Source: DASZBX01 sp035943635 (GTDB taxonomy: Bacteria; Actinomycetota; Actinomycetes; Streptomycetales; Catenulisporaceae). Taken from it: a stretch of 64,000 nucleotides of DNA. The notes beneath the pieces were generated by a model. It was not told where the DNA came from. It worked only from the letters and a program-made list of their open reading frames with translations, and did no database searches. The DNA lies in contig DASZBX010000148.1 in the NCBI GenBank assembly GCA_035943635.1, positions 1 to 64,000 of the forward strand, written 5' to 3'. Position numbers and translations under genes: made by a program. Within the stretch, counting starts at the first letter, position 1. Every line of letters begins with the position of its first letter. Positions 52,147 through 61,275 of this stretch are shown in pieces.

Positions 52147-52626
52147 GGGTTGCCATTCGGCCGTGTTCACCGGCCGTGCTGACGTGTCGAGTGTACACGG
52201 TTCGAGGGGGGTGGGGCCAAATCGATTGCTCGGGTCGGGTCGGGCGGGAAAAACCGGTTGCAGATGGGGCGGGGGTGGGCGAGGCTGTGGGCTGCCCGGT
52301 CGGTGTTCGCCGCTGGGGCCGTGTGTCGGCGGCTGTGGCCAGTGAAGGAGGCGGTTGTGTCCATCGCTTATGTCCTGGACGGGACGTCGTCCCATCCAGC
52401 CGCCCTGAACCGGCGCTGAGCTGCCAGTCGTTGCCGTCGTCGCCGTTGCAGTCGTTCATTCTGCTACCGCTGCGTAACTGCCGCTGTCATGCGCAACTGC
52501 TGTCGTCACCAGTGAGACCTGATGCTGTGACCGTGAGGTCGTGGTTTCCAGGCTCGCGGCTCCTGGCTTTGCTGTGCTGCCGGGTTCCGGGGCGGTCTTC
52601 CCCCTGTGTTCATGGAGACCACCACA
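52147..52626. other. intergenic region upstream of the RIO-like kinase
   Basis: About 480 bp with no convincing gene; open frames here have no start signals. Contains the promoters of tRNA-Arg (minus strand) and of the kinase gene, neither identifiable with certainty. Confidence 0.4.
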
Positions 52627-53589
52627 ATGCGTATGCGGGATTTCGAAGGCGATTTTGACGACGACGCTACACGGCCGCGTTCGGCCGTTCGGCGTAAGCC
52701 TCGGTTCGAGGACCTGAGAACCGGGTCGGAGCTGCGGCGGGGGCGGCTGACCGAAGGAGAGCGGGCGCGGCTGGCCGCGGCCCGGGACCGGGATCCCGAT
52801 CGGGGGCTGCCTGCGGGCGCCGATCGGTGGTCCGTGTGGGGGCAGGGAGAGCTGGGGCCGGAGCCGTATCCGGACTGGCTGGTGGTCGAGGAGGGCGCCG
52901 CCGACACTCGGTTGGGCGTGGTCAAGACCGGCAAGGAAGCCGACGTGCACCTGCTGGAGCGGGCCGTTCCGGGGACGGCACGTACCTGCCTGCTGGCCGA
53001 GAAGCGGTATCGGGCCGCGGACCACCGGCTCTATCACCGGGACGCCGCCTACCTGGAAGGGCGGCGGGCCAAGGAGTCGCGGCTCGAGCGGGCGGTGGAG
53101 AAGCGGACCGGGTTCGGGTTGAAGGTCATCGGCGAGCAGTGGGCCACGGCGGAGTTCGACGCGTTGTGCCGGCTCTGGGCGGCCGGGGTTCCGGTGCCGT
53201 ACCCGGTGCAGCGGCTGGGCACCGATCTGCTGATCGAGTTCCTCGGGGAGCAGGACGGCGGGGCCGCGCCGCGGTTGGCGCAGTTGCGGCCGTTGCCTCA
53301 TCAGCTGCTCGACCTGTGGGATCAGCTCGGTTCGGCGCTGGGCACGATGGCCCGGCTCGGGTTCACGCACGGGGACCTGTCGCCGTACAACATCCTCGTC
53401 CATCAGGGGCGGCTGGTTCTGATCGACGTTCCGCAGATCGTCGATGTGGTGGTCAATCCGAGCGGGCGTGAGATGTTGCTGCGGGACGTGGCCAACGTGA
53501 CCGGGTGGTTCGCCGCGCGAGGGCTGCCCGAGGCGGAGCATGAAGGGGAGTTGCTGGGGGTGTCGCTGCTCGCGGAGATCGGGATGTGA
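52627..53589 (+). CDS. RIO1-like serine kinase, 320 aa
   Basis: RIO kinase motifs in order: VVKTGKEADVHLLE (nucleotide loop), LAEKRYR (Lys), FTHGDLSPYNILVH (catalytic Asp and Asn) and LVLIDVPQ (metal-binding Asp). The N-terminal 70 residues are acidic then basic and unstructured. RIO kinases mature ribosomes in archaea and eukaryotes; bacterial members have unclear roles. Start ATG at 52627, GGAGA 8 nt upstream; GTG 52606 is an alternative. Confidence 0.88.
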   Translation: MRMRDFEGDFDDDATRPRSAVRRKPRFEDLRTGSELRRGRLTEGERARLAAARDRDPDRGLPAGADRWSVWGQGELGPEPYPDWLVVEEGAADTRLGVVKTGKEADVHLLERAVPGTARTCLLAEKRYRAADHRLYHRDAAYLEGRRAKESRLERAVEKRTGFGLKVIGEQWATAEFDALCRLWAAGVPVPYPVQRLGTDLLIEFLGEQDGGAAPRLAQLRPLPHQLLDLWDQLGSALGTMARLGFTHGDLSPYNILVHQGRLVLIDVPQIVDVVVNPSGREMLLRDVANVTGWFAARGLPEAEHEGELLGVSLLAEIGM

Positions 53590-53715
53590 GGAGCGGGGGC
53601 CGATCGAGGCCGGTTAAGTTCTGATCACGAAGTGATCATCAAGGCGCGCCGGGAGGACCGAAGAGACCGCATGGTCCGGAGGGACCGAGGCGGCCGAGGG
53701 ATCCGCACAAGCGAA

Positions 53716-53737
53716 AGCGCCCGCTCGCGCGGGCGCT
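53716..53737 (-). terminator. terminator of tRNA-Ser(GCT)
   Basis: AGCGCCCGC (53716-53724) pairs with GCGGGCGCT (53729-53737), 9 bp with a TCGC loop, touching the tRNA 3' end. Confidence 0.75.
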
Positions 53738-53738
53738 C

Positions 53739-53831
53739 TGGCGGAGGCTGAGGGATTTGAACCCTCGATGGGCTTGAGACCCAAACCGCATTAGCAGTGC
53801 GGCGCCATAGACCGGACTAGGCGAAGCCTCC
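53739..53831 (-). tRNA. tRNA-Ser(GCT)
   Basis: A 93-nt class II tRNA including an encoded CCA: acceptor GGAGGCT/AGCCTCC, discriminator G; anticodon arm CCGCA-CTGCTAA-TGCGG, anticodon GCT; long variable arm; T arm GGGTTCAAATCCC. It is the only tRNA in the window with encoded CCA. Confidence 0.93.
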
Positions 53832-54154
53832 ATACGGTAGCGGATCGGCCACGGTGAGCGGCCGACTCGACTACGGTCCCGGACAGCATACCCGCACGAG
53901 GGACGGCCGGACAAAATCTTTGCCGGACTGGCCGGAAAACGGGTCGTGGGGGAACTCAATCGCGGACGGATCTCGTCCATCGCGCAAGAGGTCCTGTCAT
54001 GGCTACCTGGCATATGGGATAGTCGGATCCATTAACCCCGGTTTTTCGCCGGCCCGGTCCCGGGCCGGCGCGGCCGGGCCGGCGGCCGGGGATCCGCACG
54101 ACCCCGGTGCCGCCGGTGCCCGGCAAACAGCAAGCGAGTTGGAGGAACGGCCCG
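53832..54154. other. intergenic region upstream of the PAS protein
   Basis: About 320 bp. Open frame continues upstream of the chosen start but lacks start signals. It holds the tRNA-Ser promoter and the promoter of the PAS protein gene; AT-rich CATATGGGATAGTC near 54010 may be part of the latter. Confidence 0.4.
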
Positions 54155-57100
54155 TTGAACCGAAGCCCGGTCCGGGGTGCCGCCCGCCTCGCAGCGATAC
54201 TGGACGCTCTACCTGACGCGTTGCTGCTCGTCGATGCTTCGGGCACGGTGGTCAACGCGAACACCGCAGCCCTGGAGCTGTTCGAGGGGGAGAGCGCCCA
54301 GCGGCTGCTCGGCAAGCCCCTGAACGACCTGCTGCCCTCGTTCGGCCGCTCGGTCGCCGCCTTCGGCGCGGCCCCGGCCGAACTTCCCGCGGGCGCCCCG
54401 GCCGGCGACGACCCGGGCGGCCTGGCCGACGCCGAGGCGCACCCGGCCGCGCGCAGCCGGCCCGAGCGGCAGGCCGCCGCGCGCACCGACGGCTCGGTCT
54501 TCCCGGCCGAGGTCAGCTCCGCCGCGCTGCCGGGGGAGGACGGCGAGCTGGTCCTGCTGATCGTCCGCGACCTGACCGGGGTCCTGGATGTGGAGGCCGA
54601 GCTGCGCCGGCAGCAGCGGCAGATCGAGCTGATCCTGCGGGCCGCCTCCGAGGGGATCGTGGGGGTGGACCACGAGGGGCGGATCGTGCTGGTCAATCCG
54701 GCCGGGGCGCGGATACTGCGCTACCGGGCCAGCGATTTGGGGGCGCAGAACGCGCACGAGTTGATCGCGCACTCGACCGCCGACGGCACACCGACCACGC
54801 CTGAGCAGTGCTCGCTGATCGACAGTCTGCGTTCTGGTGCCAAGCACCATTCGTCCGATGAGGTGTTGTGGCGTAGTGACGGCACTGCCGTCTACGTCGA
54901 CATGACTACCGCGCCTGTGTACGAGGGCGAGAACATCATCGGCGCCGTGATGACGTTCACCGACAACAGTGCTGCGTTGGCGGCGGCGCGGCAGTCGCGT
55001 GAGTTGGCGCAGTTGTTGGAGCAGCAGTTGCAGGGGCCGCTCGGTGCTGCGCTGTCGCAGTTGCGGGAGACCACGGAGTTCGGGATCGGCGAGATCGGGC
55101 CCGGGGTCCGGCAGGCGCTGTCCTCGATCACCGCGGATCTGGCGCAGGCCAACACAGTCGTCGAGGATCTGGTCGACTACCAGCATCTGGTGATCGGTGA
55201 GACCAGTTGCGTGTTGCACACGGTCTCTCTGGCGGACGTGATCGACGCCGCTGTGGCCGCGGCCGGGGAGTTGGCCGACGCGATGGGCGTGGACATCGTC
55301 GCGCACACACCGGAGATCGATGTCTCGCTCGACCCGAAGCTGTTCGGCAAGCTGCTCTCGCACCTGTTGTCCGACATGGTCGGTGCCACCCCGATAGGCG
55401 GCAAGATCCTGCTGACCAGCGCGCGCCGGGAGGCGACGCTGCGGATCGAGCTGCGCGGGCCGCACACCGGCGGCAATGCGACGCACCTGTCCATCGCGCG
55501 GGCGATCGCGGGGCGGCACGGCGGCACGGTCACCACGCACCGGATCGCCGGCAAGGGCAACACGCACGTGGTCGAGCTGCCGTGGGACACGGTCAAGCCC
55601 GGCACCGGACCGGTCCTGGCGATCGAGAAACCGGCCCGGCCGGTCGCCAAGCCCGCCGCGGCGCTGCCTCCGGCCAGCCTGCCGTTCATGCCTTCGTCGG
55701 TGGTCACCTCGTCGTCCAACGGCTCGTCGGGGACGTCGAACCTGTCGAATTCGTTCGGCGCGGCCGGCTCGCTCGGCGCAGCGAACGCGTCGAATACATC
55801 GGCCATGTCGAACCCGCCCGCTACGACCAGTGCGACCAGTGCGACCAGTGCGACCAGTACGCCGATCACATCGGGTTCCACGGGGACGCGAGGAAGAGCG
55901 GCAGCCGAGCCGCCGCCGGCGATGTTGTGGCACACGTCGGCACCGGTGGAAGCACCGGAGCCGATGTCCGTGGAACCGATGACCGCACCAGCGCCGGCGC
56001 CCCCGACGGCGGTCCCGGTCACCCCGATCCCGCAGGTCGCACCGCCCGCGCCGACACTCCCGCCGCTCCCCCCGCCGCCGCGGCCGGCCTTCGGCATGGC
56101 GCCGCCGCCGATCTACCGGCCGGAGCCGCTCGCCGCGCCCGCGCCCGCGCCGACGAACGGGCACCTGTTCGACGACTCGCCGCCGGACGACCAGGAGATC
56201 GACTGGCGGCCGGCCGACCCGGACCGGCCGGTGCCGGCCCGCACCTCGATGGCCAACGGGCGGCAGGCCAGCACGCCGGCGCAGAGCCGGACCCAGCTGG
56301 CCCGGGCGATGGGGATCGACCCGGAGGACCTGCGGCCGAGCAAGCCGCTGCCGACCTCCGACGTGTGGTCCCGGCCGGGCAGCCAGCCGGAGCCGCCGGG
56401 GCGTTCCCCGGTGGAGACGATGGAGCCGCCGCGCGGGCGGCGCCGGTTCGCGGTGGAGGAGGACTCCACTCCGCCGCAGCCGGCCCAGACCACGCAGACG
56501 TACCAGCCCGCCCCGGCCTACCAGGCCGCGCAGCCCTTCCAGACCGCCCAGCCCTTCCAGGCCGCGCCGCCGATGCCGCCGCTGCCGACCGCCTCGCCCG
56601 TCCAGCCCTCGTACATGCCGACATACTCGTCGGAACCCGAGGACGACGAGGAGGAGGACGAGCGCGGCCTGCCGTTCCGGGTCGCCGCCGAGCCTGCGGC
56701 GGCGCCGCAGCCGGCCGCGCAACCCGTCGCGCAGCCCGCCCCGGCGCCCCCGCCGGACCCCGGGCCGGCGGCCGCCGAGACCGGCTTCCCCAAGCCGCGG
56801 CTGCTGCTGTGGCCGGAGCCGGACTCGACCACGACCGAGCTGCTCGACGAGTACGGCTACACCTCGACCTCGCTGCCCGACCCCGAGGACCTGCCCTCGG
56901 CGTTGCACCTGCCGCGGCCGGCCGCGGTGTTCGTCGACCCGATCGCGGCCCCGATCACCCGGCGGGGGCTGCGGGCCCTGCACGGGGCCTCGGTGGCCGC
57001 CGGGCTGCCGCTGCTGGTGACGGCCGGGATCGGCGGGGCGCCGCTGGGCACCGCGCCGGGGCCCGATCCGGCGCTGCTGCTGCAGGCGCTGACCCCGGCG

Positions 57101-57490
57101 GCGGCCGCGCTGCCGCGGGTGATGCTGGTGGAGGAGCGGCCGGACCTGGCCGCCGCGCTGACCCGGTCGCTGGAGCGGCAGGGGATGCAGGTGCTGCACG
57201 CCGCCACGGACAGCGAGAGCGTCTCGGCGGCGGTGCGCGGCGCGCCGGACGTGGTCGTTATGGACCTGATGCAGATCCGGCGGCGCCGGGTCGGGATCGT
57301 CGAGTGGCTGCGCGACCAGCGCCGGCTGGCCCTGACCCCGATCGTGGTCTACACCTGTCTGGCCACCGATCCGGGGGACCTGGCCGCGCTGCGGTCCGGC
57401 GCCTGGTCGCTCTATCTGGCCGAACGGGCCGTGGACGCCGCGGCCGGAGCACGGATCGCCGACCTGCTGTCGAAGATCGCCACGGTCTGA
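54155..57490 (+). CDS. PAS/degenerate histidine kinase/pseudo-receiver protein, 1111 aa
   Basis: Start TTG at 54155, chosen for GGAGG 9 nt upstream (an in-frame GTG at 54107 is less likely). Two PAS domains (about 10-140 with LDALPDALLLVDASG, and 158-273 with ASEGIVGVDHEGRIV), a dimerisation-type helix pair (279-350) where the kinase H-box His is replaced (LLEQQLQGPLGAAL), an ATPase-like region (359-485) without clear N and G boxes, a Pro/Ala-rich linker (489-879), then two receiver-like domains. The first has VFVDPIAAP; the second has VVVMDLMQI with Asp1037 but LYLAER where Lys is expected. Probably a scaffold or sensor that does not phosphorylate. Confidence 0.8.
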   Translation: MNRSPVRGAARLAAILDALPDALLLVDASGTVVNANTAALELFEGESAQRLLGKPLNDLLPSFGRSVAAFGAAPAELPAGAPAGDDPGGLADAEAHPAARSRPERQAAARTDGSVFPAEVSSAALPGEDGELVLLIVRDLTGVLDVEAELRRQQRQIELILRAASEGIVGVDHEGRIVLVNPAGARILRYRASDLGAQNAHELIAHSTADGTPTTPEQCSLIDSLRSGAKHHSSDEVLWRSDGTAVYVDMTTAPVYEGENIIGAVMTFTDNSAALAAARQSRELAQLLEQQLQGPLGAALSQLRETTEFGIGEIGPGVRQALSSITADLAQANTVVEDLVDYQHLVIGETSCVLHTVSLADVIDAAVAAAGELADAMGVDIVAHTPEIDVSLDPKLFGKLLSHLLSDMVGATPIGGKILLTSARREATLRIELRGPHTGGNATHLSIARAIAGRHGGTVTTHRIAGKGNTHVVELPWDTVKPGTGPVLAIEKPARPVAKPAAALPPASLPFMPSSVVTSSSNGSSGTSNLSNSFGAAGSLGAANASNTSAMSNPPATTSATSATSATSTPITSGSTGTRGRAAAEPPPAMLWHTSAPVEAPEPMSVEPMTAPAPAPPTAVPVTPIPQVAPPAPTLPPLPPPPRPAFGMAPPPIYRPEPLAAPAPAPTNGHLFDDSPPDDQEIDWRPADPDRPVPARTSMANGRQASTPAQSRTQLARAMGIDPEDLRPSKPLPTSDVWSRPGSQPEPPGRSPVETMEPPRGRRRFAVEEDSTPPQPAQTTQTYQPAPAYQAAQPFQTAQPFQAAPPMPPLPTASPVQPSYMPTYSSEPEDDEEEDERGLPFRVAAEPAAAPQPAAQPVAQPAPAPPPDPGPAAAETGFPKPRLLLWPEPDSTTTELLDEYGYTSTSLPDPEDLPSALHLPRPAAVFVDPIAAPITRRGLRALHGASVAAGLPLLVTAGIGGAPLGTAPGPDPALLLQALTPAAAALPRVMLVEERPDLAAALTRSLERQGMQVLHAATDSESVSAAVRGAPDVVVMDLMQIRRRRVGIVEWLRDQRRLALTPIVVYTCLATDPGDLAALRSGAWSLYLAERAVDAAAGARIADLLSKIATV

Positions 57491-57758
57491 CGCGGCAGGG
57501 TTGGAATTTATTCCTGTCATGTCCGCAATTGCACGGGTTCCCCCTGCGGGTTGTCCCGCGGACGAACAAGATTCCGGGCATCAGGACTGTTGGAAAACGC
57601 ACTTGTTCAGTACCTTCGGTTCATACACGGCGCGCTTAAGTGACTTCGGTTACACCTGGTGCTTCTCCCGCGCCGCACAGTACTCCCGGTAAGATCCGAC
57701 CCCTTTCTCGAGGCGGAGCCATAAATATGCGTGCTAACTCCCGGCCGGCGGCGATTCG
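57491..57758. other. intergenic region
   Basis: Under 270 bp, lower in GC than the flanks. TAAGAT near 57693 is a possible -10 for the next gene. No gene is seen. Confidence 0.4.
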
Positions 57759-58715
57759 ATGAGCCTTCCTCCCTACGACCAGTCAATGCGCGACTTCGAG
57801 CGCCACTACCAGGTGGTGCTCCCCGACTCGGTGGGGCAGGCGGCCCTGGGCTTCCGCGAGGGAACCTGGTTCCGGCTCAACAGCGGTTCGGCGCATCCGG
57901 TGCCGATCCGCTCCGCGATCATCATCTGCCCGCACGCGGCCGGTTCGATCGTGCAGATCGTGTGCTGGTGGATGCGTGAGAACACCCGCTCCCCGCGCGC
58001 CCTGGACCTGGCCACCGAAATGGCCCTGGCCGTCGGCGAACTGGCCCGCAAGGCGATCGAGGACGACCCGCTGGGCATGTCGATCACCACGATGCCGACC
58101 CCGCCGGAGCCCGCGGCCGCCTCGTTCGGCGCGGCCGGCTACCCGGCCGCCGCCCCCGGGTACCCCGCCGCCCCGGCCTACCCGCCGGCCTCCTCGTACC
58201 TGGCCGGTGCGCAGATGACCGCCTCCACGACCGTGCTGCCGCAGATCAATCCGGACGCGCCGATGCCGTCCGGGCGCGGCACGGCGCCGGCCTTCGGATC
58301 CGGGTCGGCCGGCGCCGTGCCCCGGCCGACCGGGCCGATGCCGAGCATGCCCGCGCTGCCCGGCGGTTCCGGCGGGCGCGGCCCGCAGGGCGGCTACCCG
58401 GCCCCGCCGCAGCAGTACCCGCCGCGCTCCGGCGGCGGCGCTCCCCCGCCGTCCCAGTTCGGCAACGGCGGCTCCGGCCGGTACCCGGCGAACCCGGATG
58501 CGCGCCCCTCGGGCCCGCCGCCGCGCCGCGCCGCGCCGTACGACCCGGACGAGCCGGTCCGCCAGGATCAGGGCCGGGGCGACTTCTTCCGCGGCGACGG
58601 CCCGCCGCGCCGGCCGGCCCCCTACGGGCAGCAGGAGCAGGGCTACCCGAACGAGCGCAGCGGCGAGTACTCCCGACCCCCGCAGCGGCCCAGGAACGAA
58701 CCGCGCGCCTGGTAG
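57759..58715 (+). CDS. hypothetical protein with Pro-rich C-terminus, 318 aa
   Basis: Residues 1-110 form a small globular domain (MRDFERHYQVVLPDSVGQAA, FRLNSGSAHPVPIRSAIIIC and IVQIVCWWMRE) of no family I recognise. Residues 115-318 are disordered, rich in Pro, Gly, Ala and Arg, with repeats of GYPAAPAYPP and PPRR type. Cytoplasmic: no signal peptide. Following the PAS protein in the same direction, it may act with it. A strong terminator follows. Confidence 0.75.
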   Translation: MSLPPYDQSMRDFERHYQVVLPDSVGQAALGFREGTWFRLNSGSAHPVPIRSAIIICPHAAGSIVQIVCWWMRENTRSPRALDLATEMALAVGELARKAIEDDPLGMSITTMPTPPEPAAASFGAAGYPAAAPGYPAAPAYPPASSYLAGAQMTASTTVLPQINPDAPMPSGRGTAPAFGSGSAGAVPRPTGPMPSMPALPGGSGGRGPQGGYPAPPQQYPPRSGGGAPPPSQFGNGGSGRYPANPDARPSGPPPRRAAPYDPDEPVRQDQGRGDFFRGDGPPRRPAPYGQQEQGYPNERSGEYSRPPQRPRNEPRAW

Positions 58716-58813
58716 CCGACGGACCCGGGCACCGGGACCGGGTTTCGGCCGACAGCGGGCGGCTGTGGCCGCCGAGAAGCGCCTCCCCTGACCGGGGACG
58801 GCGACAGGACATA

Positions 58814-58851
58814 CGGCAGCGGCCGGGTGCGAGAACACCCGGCCGCTGCCG
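58814..58851. terminator. terminator between the Pro-rich protein and DUF1906 genes
   Basis: CGGCAGCGGCCGGGTG (58814-58829) pairs with CACCCGGCCGCTGCCG (58836-58851), a perfect 16-bp stem between convergent genes. Confidence 0.9.
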
Positions 58852-58916
58852 CTTGTCACATACCCGGCCGAGTTGTGACACTCCGTCAGATCTAGTGCCG
58901 GGTCAGATCGGCCGGC

Positions 58917-59867
58917 TCAGGACTGCGCCGCGACGATCGCGACGGGTCCGTCCACGTAGTTGCCGTCGATCTCGATGCTCGCGGAGCCGTAGGCCTCCTG
59001 GTGGCTGCCGGTGAACTGCTTGATCCGCTGGTGGTCGGCCCAGTCGGTGTCCGGCAGGGACGGGTCGGAGGTGGACGGGGAGTTGTTCCAGCGGGCGATC
59101 CAGATCGAGTCCGGCGGGACCCAGCCGGGGCTGCCGACCGCGCGGCCCAGGTCGGCGATGCCGGAGTCGGCGGAGGAGTACACCCCGGCCAGGTAGCCGT
59201 CGGTGTGCAGGCGCTGGGTCCAGGTGCTGATGTACGCCATGACGGTCTGCGTGCAGGCCGCGTTGCCGTGCTGGTAGTTCTCCAGGTCGTAGTAGATCGC
59301 GCTGCCGGGCGCCAGGCCCAGGCTCACGGCGTCGGCGGCCGCGTCGTCCGCGGCGGCGGTGGCCTCGGCCTGGACCCCGGCGGCGACCATCAGGTTCAGG
59401 TGTTTGGCGGTGACGCACGGCGCCTGCAGGCCCACGTACGCGGGGATCAGCCGCCAGCCCTGGGCGCTGACCTGCTGCACCCAGCTCGCGGACAGGTTGC
59501 CCTGCGGGCAGGCCCGGTTCACCCCGCCGAGGTAGATCCCGGCCGCCTTGAACGCCGAGGCGCCCCACCACGCGGCCATCGCGGCCGCCGTGGGCGCGGC
59601 GCAGGTGTCGAAGGCGCCGCCGACGAACCCGTCCTGGGACAGGGCGGCGGCCGCGGCGGGGGCCGCGGGCGTCTCCGGCCGCTGCGGCACGGCCCGCTTG
59701 CTCCCGGAGTGCCGCGGGGACCCGTGATGCGGGGCGGACGCGTGGTGCGGCGCGGGCGGCCGGGCCGCGGCGTTGGCGGCTGGCGCGCAGGTGAGCGCGC
59801 CGGCCACGAGGGCTGCCATGGCCCGTTGACGGGTCCGGTTTCGCGGAGTACGCATGGTAGGCAACAT
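58917..59867 (-). CDS. secreted DUF1906 (glycoside hydrolase-like) protein, 316 aa
   Basis: A signal peptide (RAMAALVAGALTCAPAANA), a His/Pro/Ala linker, and a DUF1906 domain starting GFVGGAFDTCAAPTAAAMAAW and continuing GIYLGGVNRACPQ, WRLIPAYVGLQAPC, AIYYDLENYQ (acidic residues as in GH25-like active sites), AGVYSSADSG and KQFTGSHQEAYG. Relatives include Rv2525c. Start ATG at 59867, preceded by AAAAGG; ATG at 59855 would remove four residues. A 16-bp inverted repeat overlaps the start. Confidence 0.85.
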   Translation of the reverse strand: MLPTMRTPRNRTRQRAMAALVAGALTCAPAANAAARPPAPHHASAPHHGSPRHSGSKRAVPQRPETPAAPAAAAALSQDGFVGGAFDTCAAPTAAAMAAWWGASAFKAAGIYLGGVNRACPQGNLSASWVQQVSAQGWRLIPAYVGLQAPCVTAKHLNLMVAAGVQAEATAAADDAAADAVSLGLAPGSAIYYDLENYQHGNAACTQTVMAYISTWTQRLHTDGYLAGVYSSADSGIADLGRAVGSPGWVPPDSIWIARWNNSPSTSDPSLPDTDWADHQRIKQFTGSHQEAYGSASIEIDGNYVDGPVAIVAAQS

Positions 59868-59875
59868 AAGTTGCC
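59860..59875. promoter_or_regulatory. inverted repeat at the DUF1906 start codon
   Basis: GGCAAC-ATAA-GTTGCC, perfect 6-bp arms. In the mRNA it would fold over the ATG at 59867 and part of the SD, so it could be a translational switch or an operator. Confidence 0.4.
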
Positions 59876-59917
59876 TTTTCAGACAAGCAGCACATTCCGC
59901 CCCGCGTGTCGCCAGGG

Positions 59918-60679
59918 TTACCGCGTTTGGCTCAGCAGCACCGTCCGGGAGCCGTGCCGCATCCCGTGCAGGGCGGCGACCATCCCGCGGACCAGGAAGA
60001 GCGGCTCTTCCAGCAGGCAGTCCGCGCCGGCGGTCGGCGGCAGGGCCTCGACGCCCTGGAACAGGTGCCGGTGGCTGAGCGCCACGTTGTCGCGCTCGTC
60101 TTCGAGGTGCGCGTGCAGGACCAGGTCGTCGACGTCGGGGTGGTGCTGTGCGGCGTCGTACATGCTCTCGCCGGTCTCGTGCATCTCCAGCCACATCTCG
60201 TAGTCGTCGCTGCCGTGCGACTGCGGGTTGGCCGTGCCGACCACGACCCACGAGGCCAGGTCGTCGAGCTCGGGGCGGATGCGTTCGAGCAGGTCGGCGA
60301 ACTCGTGGCCGATGAACAGGAGTTTGATCTCCTGCTGCTGGAGGATCGCGACCACCTCGCGCTCGGACAGCCGCCAGTTCACCACCACCGCGGTGGTGCC
60401 GGTCAGCGCCGCGGCGAACACCGCCTCGATGCAGACCGGGTGGTTGTGCGCGAGCACCGCGAAGCGGTCGCCGGGCTGGACCCGGGCGGCGCGCAGGCCG
60501 CTGGCCACGTGCCGGATCCGGGTGTCGAGTTCGCGCCAGGTGAACTTGTGCCGGCCGTACTCCACCGCGGTGGCCCGCGGGGCGGATCCGAGATTCCGGT
60601 CGACCAAGTCGTTGAGCAACATCGGTTTGTGTGTCTGCGGCTGTTGTTTCAGGAATGCGTCATCCGATTGCAGAGACAT
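59918..60679 (-). CDS. truncated, catalytically erased AMP-binding (acyl-CoA ligase-like) protein, 253 aa
   Basis: The N-terminal half of an adenylate-forming enzyme: LLNDLVDRNLGSAPRATAVE, KFTWRELDTRIRHVASGL, GDRFAVLAHNHPVCIEAVFA and GTTAVVVNWRLSEREV are typical. At residues about 181-200, where TSGTTGxPKG should be, it reads HAHLEDERDN before VALSHRHLF. The protein then ends about 55 residues later instead of at about 500. The ATP-binding loop is therefore absent although the reading frame is intact. Start ATG at 60679, GGCAGGGG upstream. It may be a non-catalytic protein or an old pseudogene. Confidence 0.7.
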   Translation of the reverse strand: MSLQSDDAFLKQQPQTHKPMLLNDLVDRNLGSAPRATAVEYGRHKFTWRELDTRIRHVASGLRAARVQPGDRFAVLAHNHPVCIEAVFAAALTGTTAVVVNWRLSEREVVAILQQQEIKLLFIGHEFADLLERIRPELDDLASWVVVGTANPQSHGSDDYEMWLEMHETGESMYDAAQHHPDVDDLVLHAHLEDERDNVALSHRHLFQGVEALPPTAGADCLLEEPLFLVRGMVAALHGMRHGSRTVLLSQTR

Positions 60680-60769
60680 GACCCCTGCCCCCTTGCGAAG
60701 CGGCCGGTCAGCGCGCTCCTGAGATTGCGTCAGTAATGCAGGCAGCATACTGGCGCGCCCTCGGCCTGA

Positions 60770-61171
60770 CTACCCGTACATGCGCCGCATCGTGTACTCG
60801 ATCATCTGTTCAATGGCCGGCGCGTCGAAGACGATCCGGTGCTCGCCCTCGATGTCGAGCACGATCCCGTAGCCGGTCGGCAGCAGGTCCAGGATCTCGG
60901 CCCCGGTGACCATGAAGTAGCGGGACTGCTCGCCGGAGTAGCGGCGCAGCTCTACCAGGGAGGAGAACATCGGGATCACCGGCTGGGCGGCCTCGTGCAG
61001 GGCCAGGAAGCCGGGCCGCTCGCCGCGCGGGCAGTACACCTTCGCGCTGGTGAACACCGCGTGGAAGTCCTCCGGCCCGATCACCCCGGAGGCGAAGGCG
61101 CGGATGGCGTCGGCCAGCGAAGGTTGCAGGACCTGTCCGGTGTTCGGGTCGTCGCCTTGGTAGCCATACAC
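60770..61171 (-). CDS. SseB family protein, 133 aa
   Basis: A small protein of the SseB-like family: an N-terminal ADAIRAFASGVIGPEDFHAV helix pair, VYCPRGERPGFLALHE, VIPMFSSLVELRRYSGEQSRYF and GYGIVLDIEGEHRIVF. Start GTG at 61171: TACGCT ends 7 nt upstream, so a leaderless mRNA. Function of the family in actinobacteria unknown; the region resembles the partner of the AMP-binding-like gene located 90 nt downstream. Confidence 0.8.
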   Translation of the reverse strand: MYGYQGDDPNTGQVLQPSLADAIRAFASGVIGPEDFHAVFTSAKVYCPRGERPGFLALHEAAQPVIPMFSSLVELRRYSGEQSRYFMVTGAEILDLLPTGYGIVLDIEGEHRIVFDAPAIEQMIEYTMRRMYG

Positions 61172-61275
61172 AAGGATGAGCGTAGTCGGCCGGACGCACT
61201 GTGCTCTACCACTCCTGCTCAACCGCGCGGTGTCGCGTCGTTCCCGGATACGGGGCGCCGCGTACTTGCGCGAAG

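Noticed and set aside
57783..58859. 358-codon minus-strand frame opposite the Pro-rich protein
   Set aside because: Arg/Ala/Gly shadow; it runs through the perfect terminator hairpin at 58.8 kb.
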